From JBGQOG01 sp052113705 (GTDB lineage Bacteria; Pseudomonadota; Alphaproteobacteria; Rhodobacterales; Rhodobacteraceae): DNA of 64,000 nucleotides. The stretch spans positions 1-64,000 of the forward strand of contig NZ_JBGQOG010000012.1 of the NCBI RefSeq assembly GCF_052113705.1. The letters are read 5' to 3'. Positions 1 to 9,291 of this stretch are shown piece by piece. The translations under genes and the position numbers were made by a program. The notes under the pieces are model-generated. The model was not told the origin of the DNA. It did not search any database and was given only the letters and a program-made list of their open reading frames with translations. Position 1 is the stretch's first letter. Each line of letters opens with the position of its first letter.

Positions 1-231
1 AGCAAGGTGGGCGCGCGCCGCCCCTTGCCCCACCGCCCGGTCTCCGGCGCGCCTCTAGCCAATCGCCTCCCCCCGGCCCGCGCACCGGTACTGTGCGACC
101 CCCGCCTGTCCTGAGACGAACCTGACCCGTCTGCGACCGCCCCGCCGCTTTGCCTGATCTAAAATATCCCCCGCGGAGCGTTCTGGCCTCAGCGCCCACG
201 CGCCGCTAGACTGGCGCGAAAGGAGAACCGC

Positions 232-996
232 ATGACCGACTATCTTGAGACCCCCGAAGGCCGCCGCATCGCTTATGCCCGCACCGAAGGCCAGGGCCCG
301 GGCGTGGTGTTTCTGGGCGGCTTCCGCTCGGACATGCAGGGCACCAAGGCGCTGGCATTGGAGGCCTGGGCGCGGGCGACGGGGCGGGCGTTCTTGCGCT
401 TTGACTATTCCGGGCACGGGCAATCCTCGGGCGCATTTCTGGACGGGGCCATCGGCGATTGGTACGAGGATGCCCGTTATGCGCTGGCCGCGCTGACCGA
501 GGGGCCGCAGGTGCTGGTGGGATCGTCGATGGGGGGGTGGATCGCGCTGCTGCTCTGCCGGGAATGGCCGGAAAAGGTGGCGGGTCTGGTGACGATTGCC
601 GCCGCGCCCGATTTCACCGAGGACAGCATGTGGGCGGCGATGGACGCGGCCACACGCGACCGGCTGGTGGCGGAGGGGCAGATTGCCGTGCCCTCGGACT
701 ATGACGATGGCCCCTATATCATCACCCGCCGCCTGATCCATGAGGGGCGCAACCGGCTGGTGCTGCGCCAGCCGCTGGCGCTGCCGTTTCCGGTGCGCTG
801 TCTGCAGGGCACGGCGGATGTGGACGTGCCGCAAGAGGTTGCACTACGGCTGCTCGCGCATGCCACCGGCCCGGATCTGCGGCTGACGCTGGTCAAAGGC
901 GCCGACCACCGCTTCTCGAGCCCGGACTGCCTGGCGTTGATTGAGGCGACGGTGGAGGAAGTGCTCACCCCGCCCAGCCCTGCCCATCCGGACTAA
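232..996 (+). CDS. alpha/beta hydrolase family protein
   Basis: A 254-residue cytoplasmic alpha/beta hydrolase. The nucleophile elbow is G97-S-S-M-G101, making Ser99 the nucleophile. The acid is probably the Asp in GTADVDVP and the base the His in GADHRFS near the C-terminus. An oxyanion-side GGF lies at residues 29-31. The size and the RFDYSGHG and GSSMGGW blocks resemble ABHD10-like thioesterases and carboxylesterases of proteobacteria, but the substrate cannot be read from the sequence. The ATG has an AAAGGAGAA ribosome site about 6 bases upstream. It stands alone: the next gene begins over 200 bases later and no operon partner is evident. Confidence 0.85.
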   Translation: MTDYLETPEGRRIAYARTEGQGPGVVFLGGFRSDMQGTKALALEAWARATGRAFLRFDYSGHGQSSGAFLDGAIGDWYEDARYALAALTEGPQVLVGSSMGGWIALLLCREWPEKVAGLVTIAAAPDFTEDSMWAAMDAATRDRLVAEGQIAVPSDYDDGPYIITRRLIHEGRNRLVLRQPLALPFPVRCLQGTADVDVPQEVALRLLAHATGPDLRLTLVKGADHRFSSPDCLALIEATVEEVLTPPSPAHPD

Positions 997-1222
997 ACCC
1001 CGCAGGCAGAGCAAAAACCCGCCGATGGCTGGCGCGAAGGGCAGGTGGGGGGTGTTATGTGCGTGGCCCGGTCCGGGCGGGGCCGGGTCGCTGCGGGCAA
1101 ACGCCTGTGCCGCACCGCGCACCGCCTGAATAAATTGCCCCGCGTCCTGCAGCGCCTTAAGCTTTGGCGGATCGGCGATATCGCCGCACAGGGTTCATGG
1201 TTGATCGCAACGGGAGGCAGGG

Positions 1223-1699
1223 TTGGAGGACATCACGGGGATGCTGGCGCAAATCGCGCGGGAAGAGCTTGAATTGCGTTTTGTCAGCTTTGACGAGGAC
1301 ACCGCATGGGCGCTCGGGCAGGCTTTGGCGCGACGGGCGCAAGAGCGGCGCGCGCCGGTGGTGCTGAACATCCGCAGCAGTGACCGCACCTATTTCCATC
1401 TCGCATTGCCGGGCGCAACGCCGGACAATGACCTCTGGGCGCAGCGCAAATCCAACACGACATTGCATCTGCACCGGGCGTCGCTGGCCGTGGGCGCGGC
1501 GATGCGGGCCAAAGGGCAGGACCCGGACAGTTTCGGACTGGGCCGGGGGCTGGATCCTCTGGTCTATTCCGCGCATGGCGGCAGCTTTCCCATTCGTCTG
1601 ACCAAGGGGCCGGTGCTGGGGGCGATCACCGTCTCCGGCCTGCCGCAGATCGAGGATCACGCGCTGATCGTGGAGACCTTGCGGGGGTTTCTGGCCTGA
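1223..1699 (+). CDS. UPF0303 / HbpS-like (DUF336-type) protein
   Basis: A 158-residue protein of the UPF0303 type, a branch of the heme-degrading/HbpS-like (GlcG, DUF336) fold. Supporting blocks are VVLNIRSSDRTYFHLALPG, the DLWAQRKSNT segment and the C-terminal GAITVSGLPQIEDHALIVE. The reading frame opens at a TTG preceded by GGGAGG at 5 bases. An in-frame ATG at 1241, with GGAGG about 10 bases upstream, is the alternative and would remove six residues. The role is not established; relatives are annotated as heme- or cofactor-binding. A second, more GlcG-like member of the fold sits at 25356-25778. Confidence 0.8.
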   Translation: MEDITGMLAQIAREELELRFVSFDEDTAWALGQALARRAQERRAPVVLNIRSSDRTYFHLALPGATPDNDLWAQRKSNTTLHLHRASLAVGAAMRAKGQDPDSFGLGRGLDPLVYSAHGGSFPIRLTKGPVLGAITVSGLPQIEDHALIVETLRGFLA

Positions 1700-1739
1700 G
1701 TCGGCAATCTGGCGGGACAGGCTGCGGCTGATGCGAGCT

Positions 1740-1886
1740 GGGGTTGAATTTTCTTCGCGAAAACCCCAATTTTGAGATGATATCTTGCGTCAACACTGCA
1801 TCCGGCGGGGCAAATTGCCCATTCATTTCTGACATCTGCGCTACACTGTTTTGCATCACAGAACAGTTCAGCGCGGAGCGGCCGGA
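1740..1886 (+). promoter_or_regulatory. upstream region of dadA with palindromes
   Basis: This stretch is more AT-rich than its surroundings. It contains the 13-base palindrome GGGCAAATTGCCC at 1808-1820 and a smaller TTCGCGAA palindrome near 1752-1759. GGAG at 1875-1878 serves as ribosome site for the ATG at 1887. The palindromes are candidate operators for an amino-acid-responsive regulator of the Lrp/AsnC or LysR type, but that is inference: no such regulator gene is adjacent. Confidence 0.35.
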
Positions 1887-3188
1887 ATGAAGATTATCGT
1901 CTTGGGGGCAGGGGTTATCGGTGTCACTTCGGCGTGGTATCTGGCGCAGGCCGGTCATGAAGTGACCGTGATCGACCGGCAGCCGGCTCCGGCGCTCGAG
2001 ACCAGCTTTGCCAATGCGGGCGAGGTCAGCCCCGGCTATTCCGCGCCCTGGGCCGCGCCCGGCATTCCGCTGAAGGCGATCAAATGGATGTTCATGAAAC
2101 ATGCGCCGCTGATCGTCGGGCTGAAGCCGGATGCGGTGAAACTGCGCTGGATGGCGCAGATGCTGATGAACTGCAATTCCGCCGCCTATGCGGTTAACAA
2201 GGCGCGGATGGTGCGGCTGGCCGAGTACAGCCGCGATTGCCTGACCGACCTGCGCAGCAGCACCGGGGTGGCCTATGACGAGCGGATGCAGGGCACCTTG
2301 CAGCTGTTCCGCGATGCCCATCAGGTCGAGGCCGCGGCCAAGGATATTGCCGTGCTGCGCGAGGGTGGCGTGCCGTTTGAAGTGCTCGACACCGACGGCT
2401 GCATCGCGGTTGAGCCGGGCCTGGCCGCCGCGCGGGGCAAGATTGCGGGCGGGCTGCGGCTGCCGAAGGATGAAACCGGCGATTGCTTCAAATTCACCCA
2501 AGGGCTGGAGGCGAAATGCCGCGCGGCCGGGGTGGTCTTCCGCTATGGCACGCAGATCCGCCGCCTGAACGGCGATGCGGGGCGCATCACCTCGGTCGAG
2601 ACGGATATTGGCGCGCTGTCGGCCGATGCCTTTGTCGTGGCTCTGGGCAGCTATTCGCCGCAGCTGGTGGCGCCGCTCGGGATGAAACTGCCGGTCTATC
2701 CGGTGAAGGGCTATTCGATCACCGTGCCGGTGGTGGATGCCTCAAAAGCCCCCGAATCCACCGTGATGGATGAAACCCACAAGATCGCGATCACCCGTCT
2801 GGGCGACCGGATCCGGGTGGGCGGCATGGCAGAGCTGCGCGGCTTTGACATGTCCCTCTCGCCCAAGCGCCGCGCGACGCTGGAGCATTCGGTCGAGGAT
2901 CTGTTCGGCGGTGCGGGCGATCAGTCGCAGGCGCAGTTCTGGTGCGGTCTGCGGCCGATGACGCCCGATGGCACCCCGGTCGTGGGGCGCTCGCCGATCG
3001 GCAACCTCTTTTTCAACACCGGGCATGGCACGCTGGGCTGGACGATGGCGGCGGGCTCGGGCCGGGTTCTGGCAGATGTGATGTCGGGCCGCGCGACCGA
3101 GATCGAGACGGCCGATCTGGGCTATGGCCGCTATGAGGCCCGCCGTGCGGCGCCAAAACCGGCACTCCGCCCGGCCCGCGCGCAGTGA
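1887..3188 (+). CDS. dadA: D-amino acid dehydrogenase small subunit (FAD-dependent)
   Basis: A 433-residue DAO-fold flavoenzyme that deaminates D-amino acids, classically D-alanine to pyruvate, passing electrons to the respiratory chain at the membrane. The FAD dinucleotide motif is G7-A-G-V-I-G12. It is followed by FANAGEVSPGYSAPWAAPGIP and ends with the family block GLRPMTPDGTPVVG and the GHGTLGWTMA segment, all typical of DadA. The length matches the family. The start is ATG 1887, preceded by GGAG at 8 bases; an upstream in-frame ATG gives an unrelated N-terminal tail. No alanine racemase (dadX) is adjacent. Related FAD oxidases with other D-amino-acid substrates are possible. Confidence 0.88.
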   Translation: MKIIVLGAGVIGVTSAWYLAQAGHEVTVIDRQPAPALETSFANAGEVSPGYSAPWAAPGIPLKAIKWMFMKHAPLIVGLKPDAVKLRWMAQMLMNCNSAAYAVNKARMVRLAEYSRDCLTDLRSSTGVAYDERMQGTLQLFRDAHQVEAAAKDIAVLREGGVPFEVLDTDGCIAVEPGLAAARGKIAGGLRLPKDETGDCFKFTQGLEAKCRAAGVVFRYGTQIRRLNGDAGRITSVETDIGALSADAFVVALGSYSPQLVAPLGMKLPVYPVKGYSITVPVVDASKAPESTVMDETHKIAITRLGDRIRVGGMAELRGFDMSLSPKRRATLEHSVEDLFGGAGDQSQAQFWCGLRPMTPDGTPVVGRSPIGNLFFNTGHGTLGWTMAAGSGRVLADVMSGRATEIETADLGYGRYEARRAAPKPALRPARAQ

Positions 3189-3295
3189 CGGCGGAAATTT
3201 GACCCGAGGCCACCGCTTTCGTTGTGTCGGGCGATGTTCCGCCCTATGACGGGGGCGGGGCGCGGGGCCCCGTTAGCGCTAAAGGGGGCTTTGCC

Positions 3296-3940
3296 ATGTC
3301 CATTTTCGATCAGATTTCCCGTTTTGCCGTGGTCCCGGTGATTGCACTGGATGATGCCGCGGCGGCGCTGCCGCTGGCGGATGCCTTGCTCGAGGGCGGC
3401 CTGCCGGTGGCCGAGATCACCTTTCGGACCGAAGCCGCACGCGACACGATTGCCGCGATTGCCGCAGAGCGGCCCGAGCTCTTGGTGGGGGCGGGCACCG
3501 TCCTGACCGAGGCGCAGGTGGATCAATGTCTGGAGATTGGCGCGAAATTCGCGCTGGCACCGGGGATTGACGCGGCCGTTGTGGCCCATGCGATGGAAAA
3601 GGGCCTGCCCTTCGCGCCGGGCATCATGACACCCTCGGATCTGCAGGTGGCCTTGCGTCTGGGCTGTGGCATGGTCAAGTTCTTCCCGGCAATGCCCGCG
3701 GGCGGGCCGAACATGCTGAAAAACATCGCCGCGCCCTATCTGCACACCGGCATCGGCTTCAACCCGACCGGCGGCGTCACGCTCGACAATCTGGGCGATT
3801 GGCTGGCGCTGCCGGAAGTGCGCGCCGTGGGCGGCACCTGGATCGCCACCCGCAAGGATATTGCCGAGGGCAATTGGGCGAAGATTACCGCCAATGCCAA
3901 GGCCGCGGTCGCCCGCGTGAAAGAGCTGCGCGGCGCCTGA
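3296..3940 (+). CDS. eda: KDPG / KHG aldolase
   Basis: A 214-residue class I aldolase that splits 2-keto-3-deoxy-6-phosphogluconate into pyruvate and glyceraldehyde-3-phosphate (Entner-Doudoroff pathway). Catalytic residues keep the spacing of E. coli Eda (Glu45, Arg49, Lys133), shifted by five: Glu40 and Arg44 in AEITFRTE, and the Schiff-base Lys128 in GMVKFFPA. The NPTGGV phosphate-binding loop is also present. ATG 3296 follows AGGGGG. No edd or zwf is adjacent in this window, but gluconate-processing genes occur from 18 kb on, so the enzyme may serve that flux or general sugar catabolism. Confidence 0.93.
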   Translation: MSIFDQISRFAVVPVIALDDAAAALPLADALLEGGLPVAEITFRTEAARDTIAAIAAERPELLVGAGTVLTEAQVDQCLEIGAKFALAPGIDAAVVAHAMEKGLPFAPGIMTPSDLQVALRLGCGMVKFFPAMPAGGPNMLKNIAAPYLHTGIGFNPTGGVTLDNLGDWLALPEVRAVGGTWIATRKDIAEGNWAKITANAKAAVARVKELRGA

Positions 3941-3959
3941 CCCCTCGCCATCGCGCGCC

Positions 3960-3984
3960 TGCCCGGCGGTCTCTCTGCCGGGCA
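3960..3984 (+). terminator. hairpin after eda
   Basis: Perfect 8-bp stem TGCCCGGC/GCCGGGCA with a 9-base loop, 20 bases after the eda stop. There is no T-run, so it may be a weak or Rho-assisted terminator separating eda from the mprF promoter. Confidence 0.4.
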
Positions 3985-4080
3985 CGTCCGTCAATCTGCG
4001 GTCCGCATCTCGCGCGGGGCTTGCATTTCGCGCGCCAACAGGGTTGGAACGGGCAGCGGAAACGGCGCACAGGACGGTAG

Positions 4081-6693
4081 ATGACCGAGACTTCCTCCAC
4101 ACCGGCGACGACCAGCGCTTTCGCGCGCTGGATGCGCAATCTTGGCCCGGTCATTCTGGGGCTGGCGCTGTTCGGGATGGGGGTTTTCGCACTCTACCGT
4201 TTGCTGAAGCCGGTCGATCCGCATGATGTGCTGGCGCAGGTCAAGGCGATGCCCTGGCCGGTCTTTGCCAAAGCGGTGGCGGCAACGGCGCTCGGTTATG
4301 TCGCGCTGATCGGCTATGACTGGTCGGCTTTGCGCTATCTCGGCAAACAGGTGCCGCTGCGCATCGTGGCGATTGGCGGCTTTCTCGGCTATTCCTTCGG
4401 CAACACCGTCGGCGTCAGTGTGATTTCGGGCGGGGCGGTGCGCTACCGCATCTATTCCGCCTTCGGGCTGAACGCCTTTGAAGTTGCCGCCGTCTCCACC
4501 TTTGTGGCTTTGGCCTTTGGCTTTGGCATCACGGTCGTGGGCCTTGGGGCGATGATCCTGCATCCCGGCGCATTGGCCCCGATCTCGCCGCTGCCGCCGG
4601 GGCAGATCCGGCTTTGGGCAACGGTGGTGTTGCTGGCGCTGCTGGCGCTGATGCTCTGGCTGTCGTTCACCGGCAAAGTCCTGCGGATCCGCCGTTATGA
4701 GATTTCGGCACCGCGCCCCGCCATCGTCTTTGGCCAATTGGCGCTGACGCTGGTGGATACGGCCATGGCGGCGCTGACGCTTTATATTCTGCTGCCCGCG
4801 GGCGGACCGGACTACATCAGCGTGCTGGCCCTCTTTTCGGTGGCGCTGGCGGCAGGGGTGCTCAGCCATGTGCCGGGCGGCGTTGGCGTTTTCGAGACGG
4901 TGTTTCTGGCGGGGATGCCGCCGGGCGTGCCGCTGCATCAGGTGGCGGCGGCGCTTGTCCTCTACCGGGTCATCTATTACCTGCTGCCCTTCCTGATCTC
5001 GCTGGCCATCGTCGCACTGAACGAGGCGCGGCTGGCGGGGGGTGCGGCCGCGCGCCTCCTGGGCGACGTGCCCGAGCAGTTGCAGCCCCTTTTCCGTTCG
5101 GTGCTCGTCTCGGTGCCGGGGCTGGTGGCGATCCTCGCCTTCGGGGTGGGGGTCTATCTGATCCTGATGTCGCTGATCCCCTCGGTGCGGCCCGACGAGA
5201 TCGACCCGAATGACCTTTTGGCGGCGATCCTGCTCGAGGGGGGGACCATCCTCTCCGCCGCGCTGGGAACGGTGCTGTTGATCCTGTCGCAGGGGCTGGC
5301 GCGGCGGATCTCCGGGGCCTTCTGGCTGACCGAAGTGGCGCTGCTTTCGGCCGTTGTCGCCTCGCTGCTCAATCACCTCGATGTGGAAAGCGCGCTGCTT
5401 TTGCTGACCGCCGCGCTGATCCTCTGGCCCTTCCGGCGCGATTTCTACCGCTCGGCCAAGCTCACCCATGCGGTGCTGACGCCCAGCTGGATCGCGCTGG
5501 TGGTGGCCATCTTGCTGGCGGTCACCGCGTTCTTTTTCTTCATGCATGCCGCCACCCCCTATTCCGAGGGGCTGTGGACGGGGTTCTCGGGTGCCGAAAA
5601 CACGCCGCGCGCGCTGCGGGCGGGGCTCTTGGCCTCGGCGCTGCTGGTGTTCTTCACCCTCTATCTCGCGCTGCAACCGGCGCAGGCGCACAGCCATGTG
5701 CCCGATGCCGAAGGCCTGGCCACCGCCGCCCTGATCGTGGATGCGCAAGAGGATCCGCTGGCCTGCCTCGCGCTGACGGGGGACAAGGCGTTGTATCTGG
5801 ACGATCAGGGACAGGCCTTCATCATGTATGCCGCGCAGGGCAAAAGCTGGGTGGCCTATACCGACCCGGTCGGCCCCGCTGCGGCAATCCCGGCGCTGGC
5901 CTGGGCCTTTGCCGATGAGGCCTATACCGCCAATTGCCGCCCGGTGTTTTACGAGGTGAGCAACCGCTATCTGCCGCTCTGGATCGAGATGGGCTATTCG
6001 CTGCACAAGATCGGCGAAGAGGCGGTGGTCGACCTGGCCGAGTTCTCGCTCGCAGGATCGAAATTCAAGACGATGCGGGCCGCGCATAACAAGGCGCAAA
6101 AGGAAGGGCTGGATTTTTCCGTCCTCGCGCCGCCGCATGCGCCTGAGCTGATCGCAGAATTGCGCGAGATTTCCGACGCCTGGCTGGGCAGCAAGGCCGG
6201 GCGGGAAAAAGGCTTTTCCGTCGGGCGCTTTGATGCGGAGTATCTCAACCGGTTTTCGCTGGGCATCGTCCGCCGGGACGGGCGCGTTCTGGCCTTCGCA
6301 AATATCCTGTGGCCCGCCGACAGCCGCCGCGTTTCGATTGATCTGATGCGCTATCGGCCCGAGGCGGCGAGTGGCATGATGGAATTCCTGTTCATCGCCC
6401 TGATCGGTCACGCGCGCGATGCGGGTGCTGCGTCTTTCAGTCTGGGCATGGCGCCTCTCGCGGGCATCGAGGCACGGCGCGGTGCGCGGCTGTGGAACCG
6501 TTTCGGGGTGCTGATCTTTCGCCACGGCGGGGCCTTCTACAATTTCGCCGGGCTGCGGGCCTTCAAGCAGAAATTCCAGCCCCGGTGGGAGCCGCGGTTC
6601 ATTGCCATCCCCGGCAATCTCTCGCCGCTGGTGGCAATGAAGGATGTGGCGCTGCTGATCGCCGGGGGCGCCAAGGGGATTATCGGGAAATAG
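4081..6693 (+). CDS. mprF: bifunctional aminoacyl-phosphatidylglycerol synthetase/flippase (MprF/LpiA family)
   Basis: An 870-residue membrane protein. Roughly residues 20-535 hold about a dozen hydrophobic helices of the flippase/UPF0104-like part, with the block SHVPGGVGVFETVFL. From about residue 550 a soluble DUF2156-type aminoacyltransferase domain follows, recognisable by YLDDQGQAFIMYAAQGKSW, the RPVFYEVSNRYLP segment and FKTMRAAHNKAQKEG. The family moves lysine or alanine from aminoacyl-tRNA to phosphatidylglycerol and flips the product outward, lowering surface negative charge; LpiA in rhizobia is acid-induced. The length is full for the family. Which amino acid is transferred cannot be told. 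The gene is alone on its transcript. Confidence 0.92.
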   Translation: MTETSSTPATTSAFARWMRNLGPVILGLALFGMGVFALYRLLKPVDPHDVLAQVKAMPWPVFAKAVAATALGYVALIGYDWSALRYLGKQVPLRIVAIGGFLGYSFGNTVGVSVISGGAVRYRIYSAFGLNAFEVAAVSTFVALAFGFGITVVGLGAMILHPGALAPISPLPPGQIRLWATVVLLALLALMLWLSFTGKVLRIRRYEISAPRPAIVFGQLALTLVDTAMAALTLYILLPAGGPDYISVLALFSVALAAGVLSHVPGGVGVFETVFLAGMPPGVPLHQVAAALVLYRVIYYLLPFLISLAIVALNEARLAGGAAARLLGDVPEQLQPLFRSVLVSVPGLVAILAFGVGVYLILMSLIPSVRPDEIDPNDLLAAILLEGGTILSAALGTVLLILSQGLARRISGAFWLTEVALLSAVVASLLNHLDVESALLLLTAALILWPFRRDFYRSAKLTHAVLTPSWIALVVAILLAVTAFFFFMHAATPYSEGLWTGFSGAENTPRALRAGLLASALLVFFTLYLALQPAQAHSHVPDAEGLATAALIVDAQEDPLACLALTGDKALYLDDQGQAFIMYAAQGKSWVAYTDPVGPAAAIPALAWAFADEAYTANCRPVFYEVSNRYLPLWIEMGYSLHKIGEEAVVDLAEFSLAGSKFKTMRAAHNKAQKEGLDFSVLAPPHAPELIAELREISDAWLGSKAGREKGFSVGRFDAEYLNRFSLGIVRRDGRVLAFANILWPADSRRVSIDLMRYRPEAASGMMEFLFIALIGHARDAGAASFSLGMAPLAGIEARRGARLWNRFGVLIFRHGGAFYNFAGLRAFKQKFQPRWEPRFIAIPGNLSPLVAMKDVALLIAGGAKGIIGK

Positions 6694-7250
6694 CGAGGGG
6701 CCAGGGCGCGCCGGGATCATCGCAGAAGGACTGGCGGCTTATTTTTGCGGATCTATTGAGCGAAGCGGCGGCATTTCGCCAAAAATTTGGGATAGCGCGC
6801 TTTCAGACCAAAGTCCGGATCCAAAGGTCTTGCATTATGCCCAACGATCTAGTTCTTTTTAACTAGCCCGGGTCAAGTGATTCTATTTTCACTGTCTATC
6901 CGGACATTGCCCCAAGAAATTAGCGCTGCAAGAAATGGATTTAAAATTCCATAATTCAATCTGCGGTTGCGATTATTCTCTGGATTATGGAATTCTTGAT
7001 CCAAACGGTGCGCGGCGCCGGAGCTATGGGTGCGGCAATCATAAATAAATTGACAGAACCTTAACGCCGATTGACCATGTAACAATGCAGTGGGAATGGA
7101 ATTCCCCGCATGGTGCAGCAGCACCCATCTGTACAAGATCGAGCAAAAAGACATGCCGCCGTGTTCCAGAAGGGAACGGCTATCGGGTAGGCGTGCACAT
7201 TCACTATGGCAAACAGTGGGCGCTCCTTAAAAGTTTTGGGGGGGTTAAAA
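6694..7250. promoter_or_regulatory. AT-rich intergenic region upstream of polysaccharide operon
   Basis: A 557-base gap between mprF and the uxs operon, clearly more AT-rich than the rest of the window from about 6,730 to 7,250. It contains a perfect 11-bp inverted repeat, AATTCCATAAT at 6945-6955 and ATTATGGAATT at 6984-6994, extendable inward by three pairs including one G-U, with a loop of about 22-28 bases. Short frames on both strands here lack ribosome sites and family motifs, so I see no gene. It probably holds the operon promoter and regulator sites. Confidence 0.55.
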
Positions 7251-8288
7251 ATGAACGCGACCGTGACAAACGGCACTCTTCGCATGTCTTCAGCAGCAAC
7301 AATTCTGCGGCGTCGGCCACGGCGTATTCTGGTGGCCGGTGGCTCCGGATTCGTCGGATCTCATCTGTGTGATGCCTTGATCGAAAAAGGGCACAGGGTC
7401 ATTTGTGTTGATAATCTCGAAACCGGCCGCATCGAGAATATCGAGCATTTGCTGGGCCATCCGAATTTCTCATTCCGCAGCCATGATGTCACCTTGCCGC
7501 TGCGGATTCCGGGTGTCCTGCATGAGATTTACAATCTGGCCTGCCCGGCATCGCCACCGAAATACCAGATCGACCCGGTGCGTACATTCCGCACTTCGGT
7601 GATTGGTGCGATCAATCTGCTGAACATTGCGCGGGAGAAATCGGCGCGGATCTTGCAAGCCTCGACGTCCGAAGTCTACGGCGATCCGGAAATTTCGCCG
7701 CAGCCCGAGAATTATCGGGGATCGGTCAATACCTATGGACCGCGCGCCTGTTATGACGAAGGCAAACGCGCTGCAGAAACGCTGTTTCACGACTATGCGG
7801 AATGCCATGGCGTCGACACCCGCATCGCGCGGATCTTCAACACCTATGGCCCCCGGATGTGTGCCGATGACGGCCGTGTTGTGTCGAATTTCGTGGTTCA
7901 GGCGCTCTCCGGCTCGGATATGACGATCTATGGCACCGGCCAGCAGACGCGCTCGTTCTGCTATGTCGATGATCTGGTTGCCGGCTTGCAGGCGCTGATG
8001 GCATCGCCGTCGGAATGCGCGGCGCCCGTCAATCTGGGCAACCCGGGCGAGTTCACCATGCTGGAGCTGGTGAAACTCGTGCTGGAAAAAACCGGGTCGC
8101 GCTCGTCGCTGGTGTATTGCGATCTGCCGGTCGATGATCCGCGCCAGCGCCGCCCCGACATCACCCGTGCGCAAAACTGGCTGGGTTGGAGCCCCCGTGT
8201 TTCGCTGCGCGAGGGGCTGGAGCACACGATCGCCTATTTTGCCACCGAGCTGTCGCAGGGCGGTCTTGCCCATCAGCGGGTCTCGTGA
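7251..8288 (+). CDS. UDP-glucuronate decarboxylase (UDP-xylose synthase), SDR family
   Basis: A 345-residue extended short-chain dehydrogenase that would convert UDP-glucuronate to UDP-xylose in the cytoplasm. It has the NAD motif GGSGFVG (residues 30-36), the ASTSEVYGDP block, the active-site Tyr168-D-E-G-Lys172 and NTYGPRM. The Y-D-E-G-K form and the NLACPASPPKYQ segment are hallmarks of UXS rather than of epimerases. The ATG at 7251 follows a seven-G run; an upstream in-frame ATG lacks a ribosome site. First gene of a four-gene operon (uxs, galE, GT2, GH26). No UDP-glucose dehydrogenase gene lies in the window, so its substrate must come from elsewhere. Confidence 0.88.
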   Translation: MNATVTNGTLRMSSAATILRRRPRRILVAGGSGFVGSHLCDALIEKGHRVICVDNLETGRIENIEHLLGHPNFSFRSHDVTLPLRIPGVLHEIYNLACPASPPKYQIDPVRTFRTSVIGAINLLNIAREKSARILQASTSEVYGDPEISPQPENYRGSVNTYGPRACYDEGKRAAETLFHDYAECHGVDTRIARIFNTYGPRMCADDGRVVSNFVVQALSGSDMTIYGTGQQTRSFCYVDDLVAGLQALMASPSECAAPVNLGNPGEFTMLELVKLVLEKTGSRSSLVYCDLPVDDPRQRRPDITRAQNWLGWSPRVSLREGLEHTIAYFATELSQGGLAHQRVS

Positions 8289-8301
8289 CGGGGGATGGGT
8301 C

Positions 8302-9291
8302 ATGCATGTCTTGGTCACAGGCGGGGCCGGGTTCATCGGCTCACATGCGTGCAAAGCTCTGGCGGCGGGGGGATTTCTTCCCGTCACCTATGACAGCTTT
8401 GCCACCGGCCATGCCGAAGCGGTGCGCTTTGGCCCGCTGGTGCGCGGCGATGTCCGCGACACGGCGGCTCTGGTGCAGGCCATGCGGCATCATCGCATCG
8501 GGGCGGTGATGCATTTTGCCGCCTGTGCCTATGTCGGCGAGTCGATGGTGGATCCGGCCAAATACTACGACAACAATGTCGGCGGCATGCAGAGCTTGTT
8601 GGCGGCGATGCGGCAGGCCGAGGTGGATAAGATCGTCTTTTCATCATCTTGCGCCACCTATGGCATTCCCGCTGTGCTGCCGATCACCGAGGCCAGCCCG
8701 CAGCACCCGATCAGCCCCTATGGCCGCAGCAAGCTGATGTGCGAACAGATGCTGCGAGATTTCGGGGCAGCCTATGGGCTGCACCACATCAGCATGCGCT
8801 ATTTCAATGCGGCGGGGGCGGATCCCTCCGGCGCTTTGGGCGAGTGGCACGAGCCGGAAACCCATGTGCTGCCGCTGGCGCTGATGGCGGCGGCGGGGAA
8901 ACGGCCCGCACTTGAGGTTTATGGCACCGATTATGACACCCCAGACGGCACCTGCATCCGGGACTATATTCATGTCAGCGATCTGGCCCGGGCGCATGTG
9001 CTGGCACTGCACCATCTGCGGGGCGGCGGTGAGAATCTGGCCCTGAACCTCGGCAGCGGGCAGGGGCATTCGGTGCGGGATCTGGCGGATGCCATCTTTC
9101 GCGTGACCGGGCGTCCGGTGCCGATGATCGACATGCCGCGCCGGGCGGGTGACCCGCCGGTGCTGACGGCCGACCCTGCTGCGGCCGCCGCGCTTTTGCA
9201 GTTTCGCACAGCATTGTCCGACCTCGACACGATTGTGGAAACCGCCGCTCCCTGGTTCCTGTCGGAGATCCGCCATGCGCAAAGTCTCTGA
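8302..9291 (+). CDS. galE: UDP-glucose 4-epimerase
   Basis: A 329-residue epimerase interconverting UDP-glucose and UDP-galactose. It carries GGAGFIG (residues 7-13) for NAD, a Ser-rich SSSCATYG block, catalytic Tyr140 and Lys144 in YGRSK, and the GalE-typical GTCIRDYIHVSDLA. The ATG at 8302 lies 13 bases after the preceding stop, and the 3' end overlaps the next gene by 17 bases, so it is translated within the operon. In this setting it probably supplies UDP-galactose (or UDP-arabinose from UDP-xylose, as some plant-type homologues do) to the GT2 synthase encoded next; the second option is inference. Confidence 0.9.
   Translation: MHVLVTGGAGFIGSHACKALAAGGFLPVTYDSFATGHAEAVRFGPLVRGDVRDTAALVQAMRHHRIGAVMHFAACAYVGESMVDPAKYYDNNVGGMQSLLAAMRQAEVDKIVFSSSCATYGIPAVLPITEASPQHPISPYGRSKLMCEQMLRDFGAAYGLHHISMRYFNAAGADPSGALGEWHEPETHVLPLALMAAAGKRPALEVYGTDYDTPDGTCIRDYIHVSDLARAHVLALHHLRGGGENLALNLGSGQGHSVRDLADAIFRVTGRPVPMIDMPRRAGDPPVLTADPAAAAALLQFRTALSDLDTIVETAAPWFLSEIRHAQSL

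Noticed and set aside
1..58. Possible last codons of a gene ending at a TAG near 56
   Set aside because: Only about 18 codons are visible, with no recognisable C-terminal motif; cannot be separated from chance.
3991..6720. 909-codon open frame on the minus strand
   Set aside because: It runs antisense to the whole of mprF, is Arg/Gln/His-rich with no motif, and is a codon-bias shadow in high-GC DNA.
6873..7154. 93-codon frame on the minus strand in the AT-rich gap
   Set aside because: No ribosome site or motif, and it spans the inverted repeat; AT-rich non-coding DNA is the simpler view.
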